64,000 nt of DNA. Source: Prosthecobacter debontii (lineage in GTDB: Bacteria > Verrucomicrobiota > Verrucomicrobiia > Verrucomicrobiales > Verrucomicrobiaceae). This document shows, piece by piece, positions 26,753-36,286 of this stretch (its first letter is position 1; the number at the start of each line of letters is the position of its first letter). The notes under the pieces were generated by a model. That model saw only the letters and a program-made list of their open reading frames with translations. It had not been told where the DNA came from and made no database searches. The position numbers and the translations under genes are program-made. The stretch covers positions 1 to 64,000 of the forward strand of contig CAMAQH010000008.1 in NCBI GenBank assembly GCA_945860295.1, written 5' to 3'.

Positions 26753-29212
26753 TCAACTCCACGCCTTCTTCAGCTCACCGCCCACACGCTCATGCGGTAG
26801 CCAGAGGATGCCGACGGCGTCGGGTTGGATCTTGTTCTTGGTAGGCGTGAGTTTGAATGTTTCAAGCGCCAGCATGGTAGGATCGAATTGATCCCTGATC
26901 TTCTGGGTCTCGTCTTCGAGGGTCTTGTTCAGATCAGACATGTCATGCTGGAAACGGACGAGTTCTGCCTCTGCGGCGGCAGCTTCCTGACCTTCACGCA
27001 TGACACGGGAGGCAGTAGTCACTGTGCTGCCTTTCATCAGAGAGCCGATGGCTCCGAGACCGCTTTTGCGACCCAGGAAAGCCCCAAGAATGCTGGTGCC
27101 GATGCTGACAGCAGCGAAGAGTTTGGCGCTGCTTGCTTGGGATTTTTGCGTGTCCACTTTCACCTGAGCTTTGGTGGCTTTGTCCTCGATAGACTTAAGG
27201 GTCTTGGTGGTTTTTTTGCGCAGCTCTTCGATGGCTTTGTCCCGCAGTTCACGCGCCGTCTGAGCGATACGAGCTTTGAACTCATCGACCTTTTCACCAG
27301 GGTTCGAGTAGGCCTCCAGCACGGGACTATAGCTGACTTCCAGCGTGTGATTAGCATACACCCAGTCCGTGTAGTCCTTCTTGATATTGGTGTAGGTGCT
27401 GGACTTCATCGCGGCACCGGGCAGGTCGGAAAACTCGGCACCTTCACTGGCATCGGCGCTCCATTTGGAAAGGTCCACATCACGCGGAATCTCGACGAAT
27501 TTGTCCCAAAGCACGCGCTGGTTGGTGATGTCGATTGGATTGACCAGCGTGACACTGCTGCGTCCGGTGATCTTGCGTTTTGTGTCATCAAAATTGACGA
27601 TGGCATTTCTCAAGATGGCAGGTACATAACAAAGAGTGTCGCCACTGACATCACTTGACAGGAAGTATTCGGTGGTGCCTTCAGGCAGCTTGGGCTTGAT
27701 CGTATTACGATCAGCAGCAGGCGCGGCAGTGGCTCCAGGCGGAAGGAAGCCGTCGTCTTGACTGGCCGCGGCGGCTTTCTTGGACGGGCGGATCGGGTCC
27801 ATCAAGCGCTTGATTTGATCTCTGGCGAGCGGGCCACTAAGGTAGCTCATGATCCAGCGGACGTGGAAGATGCACGGGCCATCTTCATGGACGTTGTTCA
27901 TGAGAAAAACACGGTTGCCGAGACCCGAGATGGCGACTTCCATTTGTCTGCGGTCAAATTTGCCACCGCTGCTGCTCACGGCACCTTCGAGTCCATCAAG
28001 CAGGCGAGCTTTGTCGCGCTCGGTTTGCAGGCGACCGATCCACCAGGTGCCGATGTTGGCGAGTGCCTTGTAGTCGAGATCCACTGGGTTCTGTGTGGCG
28101 ACGAGAATGCCGAGTCCAAAGGCACGGGCCTGTTTGAGAAGAATCATCATCGGCTTCTTCGACGGCGGCATGGCGGTCGGTGGCAGGTAGCCGTAGATCT
28201 CGTCCATGTAGAACATGGCACGGAGAGAAGACGTGCCTTGCTGGGTGCGCATCCAGCCCAACAATTGATTCAGCAAGAGCGACACAAAGAACATGCGCTC
28301 GCTTTCGCTAAGATGGGCGATGTTAAAGATGGTGATGCGCGGCTTACCCTCAGCGGTGTAATACATGCGCTGAATGTTTAGCGGTTCGCCCTCAAGCCAT
28401 GAGGCGAAGCCTGGGGAGGCGATGAGGTTGTTCATCTTCATGGCCAGAGCAGAACGCTTGGCTTCAGGCATGAAGGTGTCAATATCGACGACGCCGACTT
28501 TGCGAATCTGCGGCTGCTGAATGTGACGAACGAGATTTTCCAGCGAGACGTTTTGCCCTTTATTCCAGCAATGAACGATGATGTTTGAGAGCAGGATGTG
28601 CTCCGGTGATTGCACAGGATCAGCCTCGATGTCCATGAGGCCGAGCATGGAGGACACGGTGCTTTCGATGCGATCTCCGAGCGTCTCTGCATCGTCCATG
28701 ACCTCAGGCGGCGGACAGTCCAGCGAGCTAAGAATGGAGACAGGCAGGCCCGCATTGCTGCCTGGCGTGTAGATGGCCATGTCCACTGTCTCGCGCAGCT
28801 TCTTGATGCGGTCGGCGCTCTGGCCCCAGTCGCCTAGACCTTTCTTCCACAGTTCCGATTGCTGCTGCGCGAAATCATCCACGCTGATGCCCTTGCGACG
28901 TGCATCGTCGGTGTTGACCCAAGGCTTGAATTCCTCTGCGCTCAGGTTTGGGAAAGTCAGCAGCGCATTGCCGATGTCGCCCTTCGGATCAATCGCGATG
29001 AGCGGGATACCATCCATCGCCGCCTCTTCCAGCAGCGCGAGACAGAGGCCGGTCTTACCCGAGCCTGTCATGCCGAGGACCACGCCATGTGTGACGAGAT
29101 CCTTCGAGTCATACAGCACTAAGTCATCCTGAAACTGCTTCGCCTCAAGGTCGTAACCGCGTCCAAGGTAAAAGGCACCGAGCTTCTCGTATTGGTCTGA
29201 GGAAATGGTCAT
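26753..29212 (-). CDS. HerA-like (DUF87-type) ATPase with C-terminal coiled coil
   Basis: About 819 residues. The P-loop G-M-T-G-S-G-K-T lies at about 47-54, followed by I-A-I-D-P-K-G-D. A Walker B-like F-Y-M-D-E-I-Y-G-Y-L-P-P is near 335, and an A-T-Q-N-P-V-D-L sensor segment follows. The arrangement is that of the FtsK/HerA superfamily helicase core. The C-terminal third (about 560-819) has long charged helices (E-E-L-R-K-K-T-T-K-T-L-K) and a hydrophobic Gly-rich stretch (about 715-735), suggesting coiled coil plus a membrane-associating or oligomerising hairpin. No NurA nuclease or other defence partner is adjacent. The frame is open to 29308; the ATG at 29212 is the likely start. Confidence 0.85.
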   Translation of the reverse strand: MTISSDQYEKLGAFYLGRGYDLEAKQFQDDLVLYDSKDLVTHGVVLGMTGSGKTGLCLALLEEAAMDGIPLIAIDPKGDIGNALLTFPNLSAEEFKPWVNTDDARRKGISVDDFAQQQSELWKKGLGDWGQSADRIKKLRETVDMAIYTPGSNAGLPVSILSSLDCPPPEVMDDAETLGDRIESTVSSMLGLMDIEADPVQSPEHILLSNIIVHCWNKGQNVSLENLVRHIQQPQIRKVGVVDIDTFMPEAKRSALAMKMNNLIASPGFASWLEGEPLNIQRMYYTAEGKPRITIFNIAHLSESERMFFVSLLLNQLLGWMRTQQGTSSLRAMFYMDEIYGYLPPTAMPPSKKPMMILLKQARAFGLGILVATQNPVDLDYKALANIGTWWIGRLQTERDKARLLDGLEGAVSSSGGKFDRRQMEVAISGLGNRVFLMNNVHEDGPCIFHVRWIMSYLSGPLARDQIKRLMDPIRPSKKAAAASQDDGFLPPGATAAPAADRNTIKPKLPEGTTEYFLSSDVSGDTLCYVPAILRNAIVNFDDTKRKITGRSSVTLVNPIDITNQRVLWDKFVEIPRDVDLSKWSADASEGAEFSDLPGAAMKSSTYTNIKKDYTDWVYANHTLEVSYSPVLEAYSNPGEKVDEFKARIAQTARELRDKAIEELRKKTTKTLKSIEDKATKAQVKVDTQKSQASSAKLFAAVSIGTSILGAFLGRKSGLGAIGSLMKGSTVTTASRVMREGQEAAAAEAELVRFQHDMSDLNKTLEDETQKIRDQFDPTMLALETFKLTPTKNKIQPDAVGILWLPHERVGGELKKAWS

Positions 29213-29279
29213 GGCAGCAAAGGATAGCTGGGCGGCCTTGATCTTTGCAATCAAACTTGTGAGGTTTGAGAAAATCCGC

Positions 29280-29356
29280 GTTTGGAGCACCGCCTTCAGG
29301 CGGTTCAATGACGGTGCTGCGTCTCCCTGATTCCGCCTGAAGGCGGTGCTCCAAAC
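29280..29356. repeat. Perfect 24-bp inverted repeat with nested palindromes (REPIN-like)
   Basis: Arms at 29280-29303 and 29333-29356 are perfect inverted copies (arm begins GTTTGGAGCACC). Each arm itself contains a 14-base palindrome (CCGCC-TTCA-GGCGG or its complement), and a 29-base spacer separates them. The element sits between the DUF1080 gene stop (8 bases away) and the upstream region of the HerA-like gene, both on the minus strand. It resembles a REP doublet; as RNA it would fold into a long stem, so it could also end transcription of the DUF1080 gene. No matching arm was noticed elsewhere in the window. Confidence 0.75.
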
Positions 29357-29363
29357 TCTGAGG

Positions 29364-30002
29364 TTACTTCACCTCTCTAATGCGCAGATTGCGGAACTTG
29401 TAAGTGGCTCCTTTTTCGCCGTGATGCTGGATGGCGATGACGCCGCTCGCATCCGTGCTGTCTTCCACGTCGGTGGTGACCACGCCGTTGACTTCGATCT
29501 TCAATTTATTGCCCTGACAGGTGATGCGGTAAGTGTTCCAGCCGTTGCGCTTGAAGGCATCGCCAGCACGAGTGCGGAAGGCATCTTCACTCTTCTTATT
29601 GCCTTTGATCGGGCTGATGAACCACATGCGACGGCCTTCATCATAGAGACCGCCAGACCACTTGCGTTTAACATCGCCATCGACCTCGGCTTGGTAGCCG
29701 AAGACTTTGTTTTTCTCCACATGCGCGCGAAACATGAAACCGCTGTTGGCTTGGCCTTCAGGAAGAAAGATGTCGCCCTCGAAGATGAAGTCGCTGTAAG
29801 TCTTCTCGGTGATGACAAAGAACTTCTTTTCACCCGTGAGATGGATCTCACCATTCACGACCTCGATATTGCCCCAGTCATAGGCATTCTTCCAGCCAGC
29901 CATGGTCTTGCCATCAAACAGCGGCGTGAAGCGATCATCCGCAGCCTTGGCAGTGAGGACGGAAAGAAAGAGAAGAACAGCTGAGAGACGATGGGTTTTC
30001 AT
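29364..30002 (-). CDS. DUF1080 (3-keto-disaccharide hydrolase-type) secreted protein
   Basis: A 212-residue protein with signal peptide (about 1-20, T-A-K-A-A). The concanavalin-like DUF1080 fold is indicated by F-T-P-L-F-D-G-K-T-M-A-G-W near the N-terminus, N-S-G-F-M-F-R-A in the middle, W-N-T-Y-R-I-T-C and the closing Y-K-F-R-N-L-R-I-R-E. Family members hydrolyse or bind 3-keto-sugars or act as lectin-like domains; none is assigned here. A second DUF1080 protein is encoded at 57682-58356. Confidence 0.9.
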   Translation of the reverse strand: MKTHRLSAVLLFLSVLTAKAADDRFTPLFDGKTMAGWKNAYDWGNIEVVNGEIHLTGEKKFFVITEKTYSDFIFEGDIFLPEGQANSGFMFRAHVEKNKVFGYQAEVDGDVKRKWSGGLYDEGRRMWFISPIKGNKKSEDAFRTRAGDAFKRNGWNTYRITCQGNKLKIEVNGVVTTDVEDSTDASGVIAIQHHGEKGATYKFRNLRIREVK

Positions 30003-30051
30003 GCAGGTGCGCGACTATGAGCGATTCCTGCATGGTGCCAATACGGATTTG

Positions 30052-30957
30052 CTACAACTCATCATCCGAGATCGCTGCAAAGACATCGCGAGATGGCAGT
30101 GGCCGATCCTCGCGGAGAGCGCGGGCATCTTCCACATCCTCTGCCAGGACTCGGTCACTTTGAATCATCGCGGGTGGTAGGGGCGAAAGCAGGGCGTCGA
30201 TAATCGTCGGCTAGTCGGCGGCATCACGCATGATGTTTCCAGGGTGCAGATCACTCAACACCCAGGCTTGCTCATGCTCCCAGAGAATCCATACCGCACG
30301 GCGAAAACGCGCGCGGCACGGCACAGCGCGGATTCGATCTAGCGCGATGAGGCGATCTGCATCCAGATCCTTGTAGGGATAGGCCAGCGGCTGCTTCACC
30401 ACTAGATAGTCACCTTGTTCGTCGATGCCGACGAGTTCCGTGGGGTGAGCGCCCGCATCATGCAGGACGATGAGTTTTTCCATCGTCTCGATTAGCACCG
30501 CATCACGCACGGTCATCTCAAATCCCTGGTCGTCTGGATAGCGGTCGATTTCAAAAGTCTTGCCCAGGCCACCACTGGCATGAAGTGGAAAGAGCTTATA
30601 GACCACCTGCCAATCCGCATCGGCAAAAGGGCTGGCCTCGGCCCCAGTCTTCAGCGGCTGCATGTAGCGGGAGATCAAGTGATCATCAGGATCTCTGCCA
30701 ATGCCCAGGCCATCTAGCCGGATCAGTGGGACGCCCCACTCTCGGGATCTTTTGGCAACAAGGGCTGCCCAAACATCAGGCGTAAACGGTTGCCGGGATG
30801 GAGCTTGTCGAGCTGCTTCCTGGATTCCTTTCGCTCGCTGTCTGTTAAGGGCAGAGCAAGCTGCGCGATCTCCTTCGGAGAAGAGGGCCGTCGCGATGGC
30901 TGTCTCGCGCCCTGTCCGGAAGTCGAAGTTGGATTGAGTGCTAGCGTTTCCATTCAC
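30052..30957 (-). pseudogene. Putative polyvalent protein kinase gene interrupted by an amber codon
   Basis: The 248-codon frame 30957-30211 ends just after the kinase catalytic-loop-like motif L-S-D-L-H-P-G-N-I-M. The TAG (30211-30213) is followed in the same frame by P-T-I-I-D-A-L-L, resembling the metal-binding strand normally present after that loop, then 45 further codons (E-D-V-E-D-A-R-A-L-R-E) to TAG at 30052-30054. The stop therefore removes the metal-binding Asp and tail. In the N-terminal 230 bases a second frame (30953-30723, 76 codons) is also open and has higher GC at third positions by hand count, so a frameshift near 30725 is possible. Polyvalent kinases are usually found in phage and mobile-element proteins. 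A 38-codon separate downstream ORF (30168-30052) is the alternative reading. Confidence 0.65.
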
Positions 30958-31444
30958 TGGGAGAGTTCTTCAGAGGTGGCGAGCATCCACTCACGATCAA
31001 CGGCAGAAGACAAAATCTTGTTCACTAATCAGGTAGCCGCAGCCGACATGGAGAATCACGAATTAAAAAGATGGTTCTACAACGGCCTCTAGGACGATCT
31101 CCTCGGAGAGGTGGACTAAAGAGCCAATTCCTAAACAATCCACGCTGCCGGTGAAACGAGTCGATAATTGCGGTGCAGAATGACGAGTTGGATAAGTGAA
31201 CACTTCAATTCCATTAGTAGGAGTTTCGGAATTGGCTCACATTGCGGAGAATTTCTCTCATCTGCGGATTCTTTGGTGACAAAAAAGACGAGCCTGCTAA
31301 TCTCAGTGTCCTTTTCCGAAAAATACCGTTACCTTTATTGCCCCGTGAGACAAATATGCTTGTTACCCATCGACTGCCGCGCACTTTGTGCGCGTCGCTT
31401 GATTTGTGATTGCGTCTCTTCGGGCTGTCCTATTTTATTGTCCG
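30958..31444. other. Gene-free stretch upstream of the TPR/Exb operon
   Basis: About 490 bases with lower GC than the flanking genes. The only longer open frames have no recognisable protein pattern. It must contain the promoter of the TPR-Exb operon and perhaps that of the kinase relic, but I cannot point to convincing -35/-10 boxes. Confidence 0.5.
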
Positions 31445-34411
31445 ATGATCGTCATGCGTAATACTCTCTGCGCCATTTTGATTCTTTTAGCTGGGACAGC
31501 ATTTGTCTTCGGCCAAGCCCCCCCACCCGCAGCTCCGGCAAAGCCAGGCACACCCGCAGCTCCAGGTGCCGCACCTGCTTTGGCTGGAGGCGCGCTTAGC
31601 ATTCAAGCGGAGACCGAGGCATTGATGAATGCCGGACTGGCTCTCTTTCAAGAAGCCAAATACACCGAAGCCATAGCGAAGATCGCTGAGGCTGAAAAGA
31701 ACCTGAATAACAAGCCCTTCCCACAGATCCTCTTCGTCAAAGGCGCATCCTACTTCAATCTGAACGACTACCCTAATGCCATCACGGCACTGGAGGCCTA
31801 TCAGACAAATTTTGCTGACGGTGAATATATCAATCCAGTGCGTCTTGCCTTGGGTCGTAGTTATATCAACAAAGGCGAGCCAGACAAAGGGATCGAGATT
31901 CTCAAAGCCGTGGTGACTAGTGCACCAGCTATGAAAGCTGAGGCGGGTCTCTTTGTCGCCGAAGCTCTCAAAAAACAGGGTAAAAATGATGAAGCTCTCA
32001 GCGTGCTCAAGTCACTCATCGCCGATGGCACACGCAGTGCAGAAGGCATTCAGGCAGCGATGATGGCGGCAGACCTCCATGTGGCCAAAGGCGAACTGGA
32101 TGAAGCGGGAAAGCTGATGGAAAACATCAAAGGATTTGCCAGCGGCGGCGACAACGTGGCGCAGATGAACAACATTTACCTGAAGCTGGGCGACCAGATG
32201 TTGGAGAAAAAAAGCTTCCGCGAGGCGCTCGGTGCTTACCAATTAGTGCGCAGAAAGGCTGAGATCAGTCGCTTGCAAAAAGACGTGATCTCCAAACTGG
32301 AGTTAAGCCTCAAAACCCCTGGGAAAGGCCCAATCAAAGGCACCAAAGAAGAACTTGAAGAGAAACTGAAGACCAACAATGCTCTGCTTGAAGAGATCGA
32401 AAAACGCTCTGATTACGATGCTTCGCTCTATTATCGCCTAGGCCGCTGCTATTATGAGATGGCTCGTCTTTGGGAGTCCATCTTGGCCTTTGATGTGATC
32501 GTGAAGGACTTCAAGGAATTCCCACAGCGTGACCGCTGCATGTTTGGCATGATCATCGCCAATGCCCAGCTCAAGCGTGTCAAGGCAGCCCGCGAGCTAT
32601 GTGAAAAGTACATCTCGGATTTCCCGGATGGCGCTGACTTGGGTACGGTATCCGAAATGTTCGGTATGTTAGCCTATGAGAATGGCAAATTGCAGGACGC
32701 GGCTGATGCCTTCAATAAAGCTGAGGGCTTTCCCAAAGCAGATAAAGAGAGACTGCGCTTTCTGCGTGGCAACGTTCTCTTTGAGTTGCAGCGCTTCGAC
32801 GATGCCCGCACGACCTTTGAGTTATTGGTCAATGAGTTTCCCCAATCCGCCTACAAAGATGATGCTCTGTATCGCGTGGCTCTGATCTACTTCTACCAAA
32901 ACGATTCGATCAATACATCGAAGGCCCTGAAGAACTACATGAAGGAGAACCCGAAAGGTCAATACATCGTAGATGCGCGTTATCGCTTAGCCTTTATCAA
33001 ATTCCAGGCTCGTGATATCGAAGGTGTCATGACTGACCTTGAGGGCATTATTAAAGATGCGCCGAATGATCCGAATGTGGGTCAGGTTTATGCCCTTCTC
33101 GGTGACGGCTTCAATCAAAAGGGAGATTATGACAAAGCTCTGGAGAACTTTGCCTTAGCCGTGGACAAAGCAAAATCAGACGACGTGCTTAGCTACACCA
33201 TGGATCAGGCAACAGATCTGTATGCTTCTAAAAATCAATGGAAGCAGCTTGGTGACATGTGGGATAAATACCTGAAAACTCACAAGGACAATGAGCAGCA
33301 GGAACTCAAGGCGGTGCTCTGGATTTCCCGCGCCCGAGTGAAGGAAGGCAAGCCAGACGAAGCTAAAAAACTGCTCTCAGACGCAATCAAGCCCAAGATA
33401 CCAAATCCAGCCAATGAACAGGTCGAAGGACTCATTCAGCAACTCGTCACGCTGGTGACACCGAAGCGCCGTGCCCGCCCAGCATCTGCGCCAATCGCAG
33501 TCCCCACTGCCGATGGTGCCGCTTCTCCAGCTGATCCAGCGGCCAAGCCTACTGAAACTGCACCAGCGATACCGCCTCCCTCTCCTGTTGCCACTTTCGA
33601 AGAAGTCGAAAAACAACTCGAAGCCCTATTGACTCCCCCTGAAGCGGCCATGAATGGCACAGCCCAGATGCGCATTCTATTTGCCAAGGCTTGGCTTGCG
33701 AAAACGATGCGTGAACCAGCTAAATCCGAGAAGTTCTTCACCATCATCATCGAAGTGGCCAAACCTGACGATTTGAGTCCGATGTTGCTCGCGACAGTGG
33801 GTGACAATGCCCGCAAGAAAGGTGACCTAGACAAAGCAGCAGGCTGCTACAACCGCCTGAACGAATTCTTCAAAAATACCGAATACGCAGATGGTGCCTC
33901 GGTGGGCTTGGCTGAAATCGCTTTTGAGAAGGGTGAGAATGATAAGGCTCTCGAACTCTTCACCAACGCCATTGAGGGTTACCAAGGCAGTTCACGTCTG
34001 CTTGATGCGACGCTCGGCAAGGCCAAAACACTCTACAAACTCAAGAAATACGACGAAGCCAAAAAGCTCTACGACGACATCATCAACACCAAGGAATGGC
34101 GTGGAGAGGCTCATGCTACAGCGCTCTTCATGCAGGGTGAAATGGAGTTTGACCAGAAAAAGTGGGGTACGGCCATTCCCTTCTACCAACGCGTCTTCAT
34201 TGCCTATCAGAAGTGGAAACCCATCATGGCTAAAGCCTATGTTCAGTGTGCGCGTGCCTTTGTTAAATTCGATCGCCCAGGTGAGCCGCCGGATCGGAAA
34301 TACTCAGACCGTGAAGCTGCGAAAATTTTGCTTATTGAAATGACCAAGCGTCAAGATCTCCAGACCCTCCCAGAGATGAAAGAGGCCCAGCAGGAACTCA
34401 GCAAATTGTAA
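31445..34411 (+). CDS. Large secreted TPR-repeat protein of an Exb-type system
   Basis: About 988 residues. A signal peptide (about 1-24, ending V-F-G-Q-A) is followed by a Pro/Ala-rich linker, then many tetratricopeptide-like helical pairs (A-L-F-Q-E-A-K-Y-T-E-A-I, S-Y-F-N-L-N-D-Y-P-N-A-I, D-A-R-T-T-F-E-L-L-V-N-E-F-P and similar). A second Pro/Ala linker at about 675-725 splits the repeats into two blocks. It first lies upstream of a smaller TPR protein, ExbB and two ExbD; spacing (23 bases to the next gene) suggests one operon. Inference: a periplasmic or outer-membrane-facing partner of the ion-driven motor, analogous to CpoB/YbgF in the Tol system. The frame is open from a GTG at 31406; ATG 31445 fits the signal peptide. 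Confidence 0.85.
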   Translation: MIVMRNTLCAILILLAGTAFVFGQAPPPAAPAKPGTPAAPGAAPALAGGALSIQAETEALMNAGLALFQEAKYTEAIAKIAEAEKNLNNKPFPQILFVKGASYFNLNDYPNAITALEAYQTNFADGEYINPVRLALGRSYINKGEPDKGIEILKAVVTSAPAMKAEAGLFVAEALKKQGKNDEALSVLKSLIADGTRSAEGIQAAMMAADLHVAKGELDEAGKLMENIKGFASGGDNVAQMNNIYLKLGDQMLEKKSFREALGAYQLVRRKAEISRLQKDVISKLELSLKTPGKGPIKGTKEELEEKLKTNNALLEEIEKRSDYDASLYYRLGRCYYEMARLWESILAFDVIVKDFKEFPQRDRCMFGMIIANAQLKRVKAARELCEKYISDFPDGADLGTVSEMFGMLAYENGKLQDAADAFNKAEGFPKADKERLRFLRGNVLFELQRFDDARTTFELLVNEFPQSAYKDDALYRVALIYFYQNDSINTSKALKNYMKENPKGQYIVDARYRLAFIKFQARDIEGVMTDLEGIIKDAPNDPNVGQVYALLGDGFNQKGDYDKALENFALAVDKAKSDDVLSYTMDQATDLYASKNQWKQLGDMWDKYLKTHKDNEQQELKAVLWISRARVKEGKPDEAKKLLSDAIKPKIPNPANEQVEGLIQQLVTLVTPKRRARPASAPIAVPTADGAASPADPAAKPTETAPAIPPPSPVATFEEVEKQLEALLTPPEAAMNGTAQMRILFAKAWLAKTMREPAKSEKFFTIIIEVAKPDDLSPMLLATVGDNARKKGDLDKAAGCYNRLNEFFKNTEYADGASVGLAEIAFEKGENDKALELFTNAIEGYQGSSRLLDATLGKAKTLYKLKKYDEAKKLYDDIINTKEWRGEAHATALFMQGEMEFDQKKWGTAIPFYQRVFIAYQKWKPIMAKAYVQCARAFVKFDRPGEPPDRKYSDREAAKILLIEMTKRQDLQTLPEMKEAQQELSKL

Positions 34412-34434
34412 TCCCTTTCCGCCTTATTTATCCA

Positions 34435-35340
34435 ATGCCACGCATCGTTTTCATGCTTCTGACAGTCATCGTCCTTCTGGTGGGTGAGGCAAAGGGTCAG
34501 TTCATCATCCTCAAAGATGGCAGCCGCATTCCTCAATCGGAATTCACGATTGAAGGCGGTAAAATCATCCGCACCATCGCCATTGGCGACAACAAAACAG
34601 CTACCACTCAACTGCCAAAGCAAAATGTCGGCTCACTCGACTGGACAGATGTCACCGAACTATCTGATGCGCGCTCGCTGATGGCTCAAGGCAAGAGTGA
34701 GGAAGCATTGGCGATGCTGGCAAAAGCCAAAGATTTCTTTGGCACCTTTGAAGACCTTCCAGGAACACCTTATGTCGATGTTTTCTTCGCTTATGTGGAG
34801 GCTCTGAGCCAAGCAGGAAAGTTTGAAGATACGATCAAGCTCATTCCACAACTCAAAGCCTTGAAGTTATCTGACAGCCAGAAGATGAAGCTACGCATCA
34901 TTCAGCTCGACATCGACCGCCAGACCTCCTCGGAATACACCAGCATCCTTGCCGAGGCTGAGAGCATCCTCTCTGAAACGGATGATTCCGCCGTGGGTGC
35001 TGCCCTCTGGGCGATCATAGCCGACATCCACGGACGCAAGAAGGAATGGGAGAAGGCGCTCATGGCTTACCTTCGTATCCCGGTTTTTTACGGCACCCAG
35101 ATGCAGCGCGTCCCTGATGCTGAATTGAAAGCGGGTCAGATGCTCGCCAAAATGAAACGTTTTGAAGATGCTCAAGCCGCCTTCAAACGCTTAGTTGATA
35201 GTTATCCAGGTTCTGTCGTGGCTGAATCAGCTACTAAGGAACTGGCCGCCATCAACGGTATGAAAAACGAGCCTGAAGAACCTGCTGAGAAAAAAGAAGA
35301 AGCTAAAGCTGCTGAAGCGGCGCCCGTCCCTGCCAAATAA
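34435..35340 (+). CDS. Secreted TPR protein, second gene of the Exb-type operon
   Basis: A 301-residue protein with signal peptide (about 1-21, E-A-K-G-Q). The N-terminal about 70 residues are beta-rich (F-I-I-L-K-D-G-S-R-I-P), then TPR-like helices (A-R-S-L-M-A-Q-G-K-S-E-E-A-L-A-M-L, E-D-A-Q-A-A-F-K-R-L-V-D-S-Y-P-G). The tail is a charged Glu/Lys/Ala/Pro segment. It probably works with the larger TPR protein in the periplasm. ExbB starts 33 bases later. Confidence 0.82.
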   Translation: MPRIVFMLLTVIVLLVGEAKGQFIILKDGSRIPQSEFTIEGGKIIRTIAIGDNKTATTQLPKQNVGSLDWTDVTELSDARSLMAQGKSEEALAMLAKAKDFFGTFEDLPGTPYVDVFFAYVEALSQAGKFEDTIKLIPQLKALKLSDSQKMKLRIIQLDIDRQTSSEYTSILAEAESILSETDDSAVGAALWAIIADIHGRKKEWEKALMAYLRIPVFYGTQMQRVPDAELKAGQMLAKMKRFEDAQAAFKRLVDSYPGSVVAESATKELAAINGMKNEPEEPAEKKEEAKAAEAAPVPAK

Positions 35341-35373
35341 CACCTTTCCCAAACCTCCAAGCCAACTAGTCCC

Positions 35374-36234
35374 ATGCAAAACCGTACATCCGCCACACTC
35401 ATCCAGACTGTCGTCCGCGCCTCCGCTTGCGCCATGATGCTGTTTGGTAACTTCGCCATTCTTGCTCCTATTCATGCTCAGGAAGCAGCTGCGCCCGCAG
35501 CCGCTGAAGCTGCTGCTCCGACTAAGGTCGAGCATACCCTCATGGACCGCATCCATGAAGGTGGCTGGGTGATGTATCCGATTGGTATCTGCTCAGTGGC
35601 GCTAATCTGGCTCGTCGTCGATCTATGGATGCGCACCAGCATCAAGAAGATGGCTCCGGTCGGCCAAGTGAGCCAAGTTCAGGATCTTTTCCGTGCAGGC
35701 GACTATGTGGGTGCCTACCAGTTCTGCAAAAATAACAACGCTCCTTTTTGCGATGTGTCGCGAGTAGCGCTGAGCTTTGTGGGTGATGGAGAGGCAGCTG
35801 TAGAAACTGCGCTTTTCACTGAATTGAATAAGGTCAACTCAACGATTACCACCCGCATCAATTACCTTTCAGTGATCGGAGTTTGCACGCCGATGATCGG
35901 TCTGACTGGAACGGTGACTGGGATGATGAGCGCCTTCGCTACACTGGGTTCCAGCGGCGTGGGTGATCCTTCCAAGCTATCGGGTGCTATCGGTGAGGTG
36001 CTCATCGCCACGGCTTCCGGTCTCTTCATTGCCGTGCCTGCCTTCATGTTCTTCTACTTCCTGCGTAATCGCCTTCAGTCAGCGATCAGCGGCCTACAGG
36101 AAGTGGTAGGAGCCTTGTTCCGCAAGATGCCATACTCACACCTTAAAGACGCCCACGTCGGTGAAGAAGAGTTCTACGCGGCCATCCCAAACTGGGTTGC
36201 TGGCGGCGACCATGCGGCACCTGCGGCGGCTTGA
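35374..36234 (+). CDS. exbB: MotA/TolQ/ExbB-family proton-channel protein with N-terminal leader
   Basis: A 286-residue protein. An N-terminal hydrophobic leader and Ala-rich linker (about 1-50) precede three TM helices of the ExbB/TolQ core: about 62-82, then the pair near 165-190 (C-T-P-M-I-G-L-T-G-T-V-T-G-M) and 205-230. The G-L-x-G-T-V-x-G-M motif is the family hallmark. With ExbD it forms a proton-driven motor in the inner membrane. The cleavable-looking leader before TM1 is unlike enterobacterial ExbB but known in environmental relatives. Confidence 0.92.
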   Translation: MQNRTSATLIQTVVRASACAMMLFGNFAILAPIHAQEAAAPAAAEAAAPTKVEHTLMDRIHEGGWVMYPIGICSVALIWLVVDLWMRTSIKKMAPVGQVSQVQDLFRAGDYVGAYQFCKNNNAPFCDVSRVALSFVGDGEAAVETALFTELNKVNSTITTRINYLSVIGVCTPMIGLTGTVTGMMSAFATLGSSGVGDPSKLSGAIGEVLIATASGLFIAVPAFMFFYFLRNRLQSAISGLQEVVGALFRKMPYSHLKDAHVGEEEFYAAIPNWVAGGDHAAPAAA

Positions 36235-36286
36235 GTTCAAAACGGATTCAAATTAACGGATTTTTAAACTTTAAACTAACACCACT

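Noticed and set aside
26825-28381. Long plus-strand frames inside the HerA-like gene
   Set aside because: Antisense shadows; the ATPase frame carries all motifs.
26753-29212. Anti-phage HerA defence system
   Set aside because: Neighbours are rlmN, purU and a DUF1080 gene; no nuclease or sensor partner is present.
31168-31461. 97-codon frame upstream of the TPR gene
   Set aside because: Cys/Ser-rich translation without pattern, overlaps the start of the TPR gene in another frame; judged non-coding.
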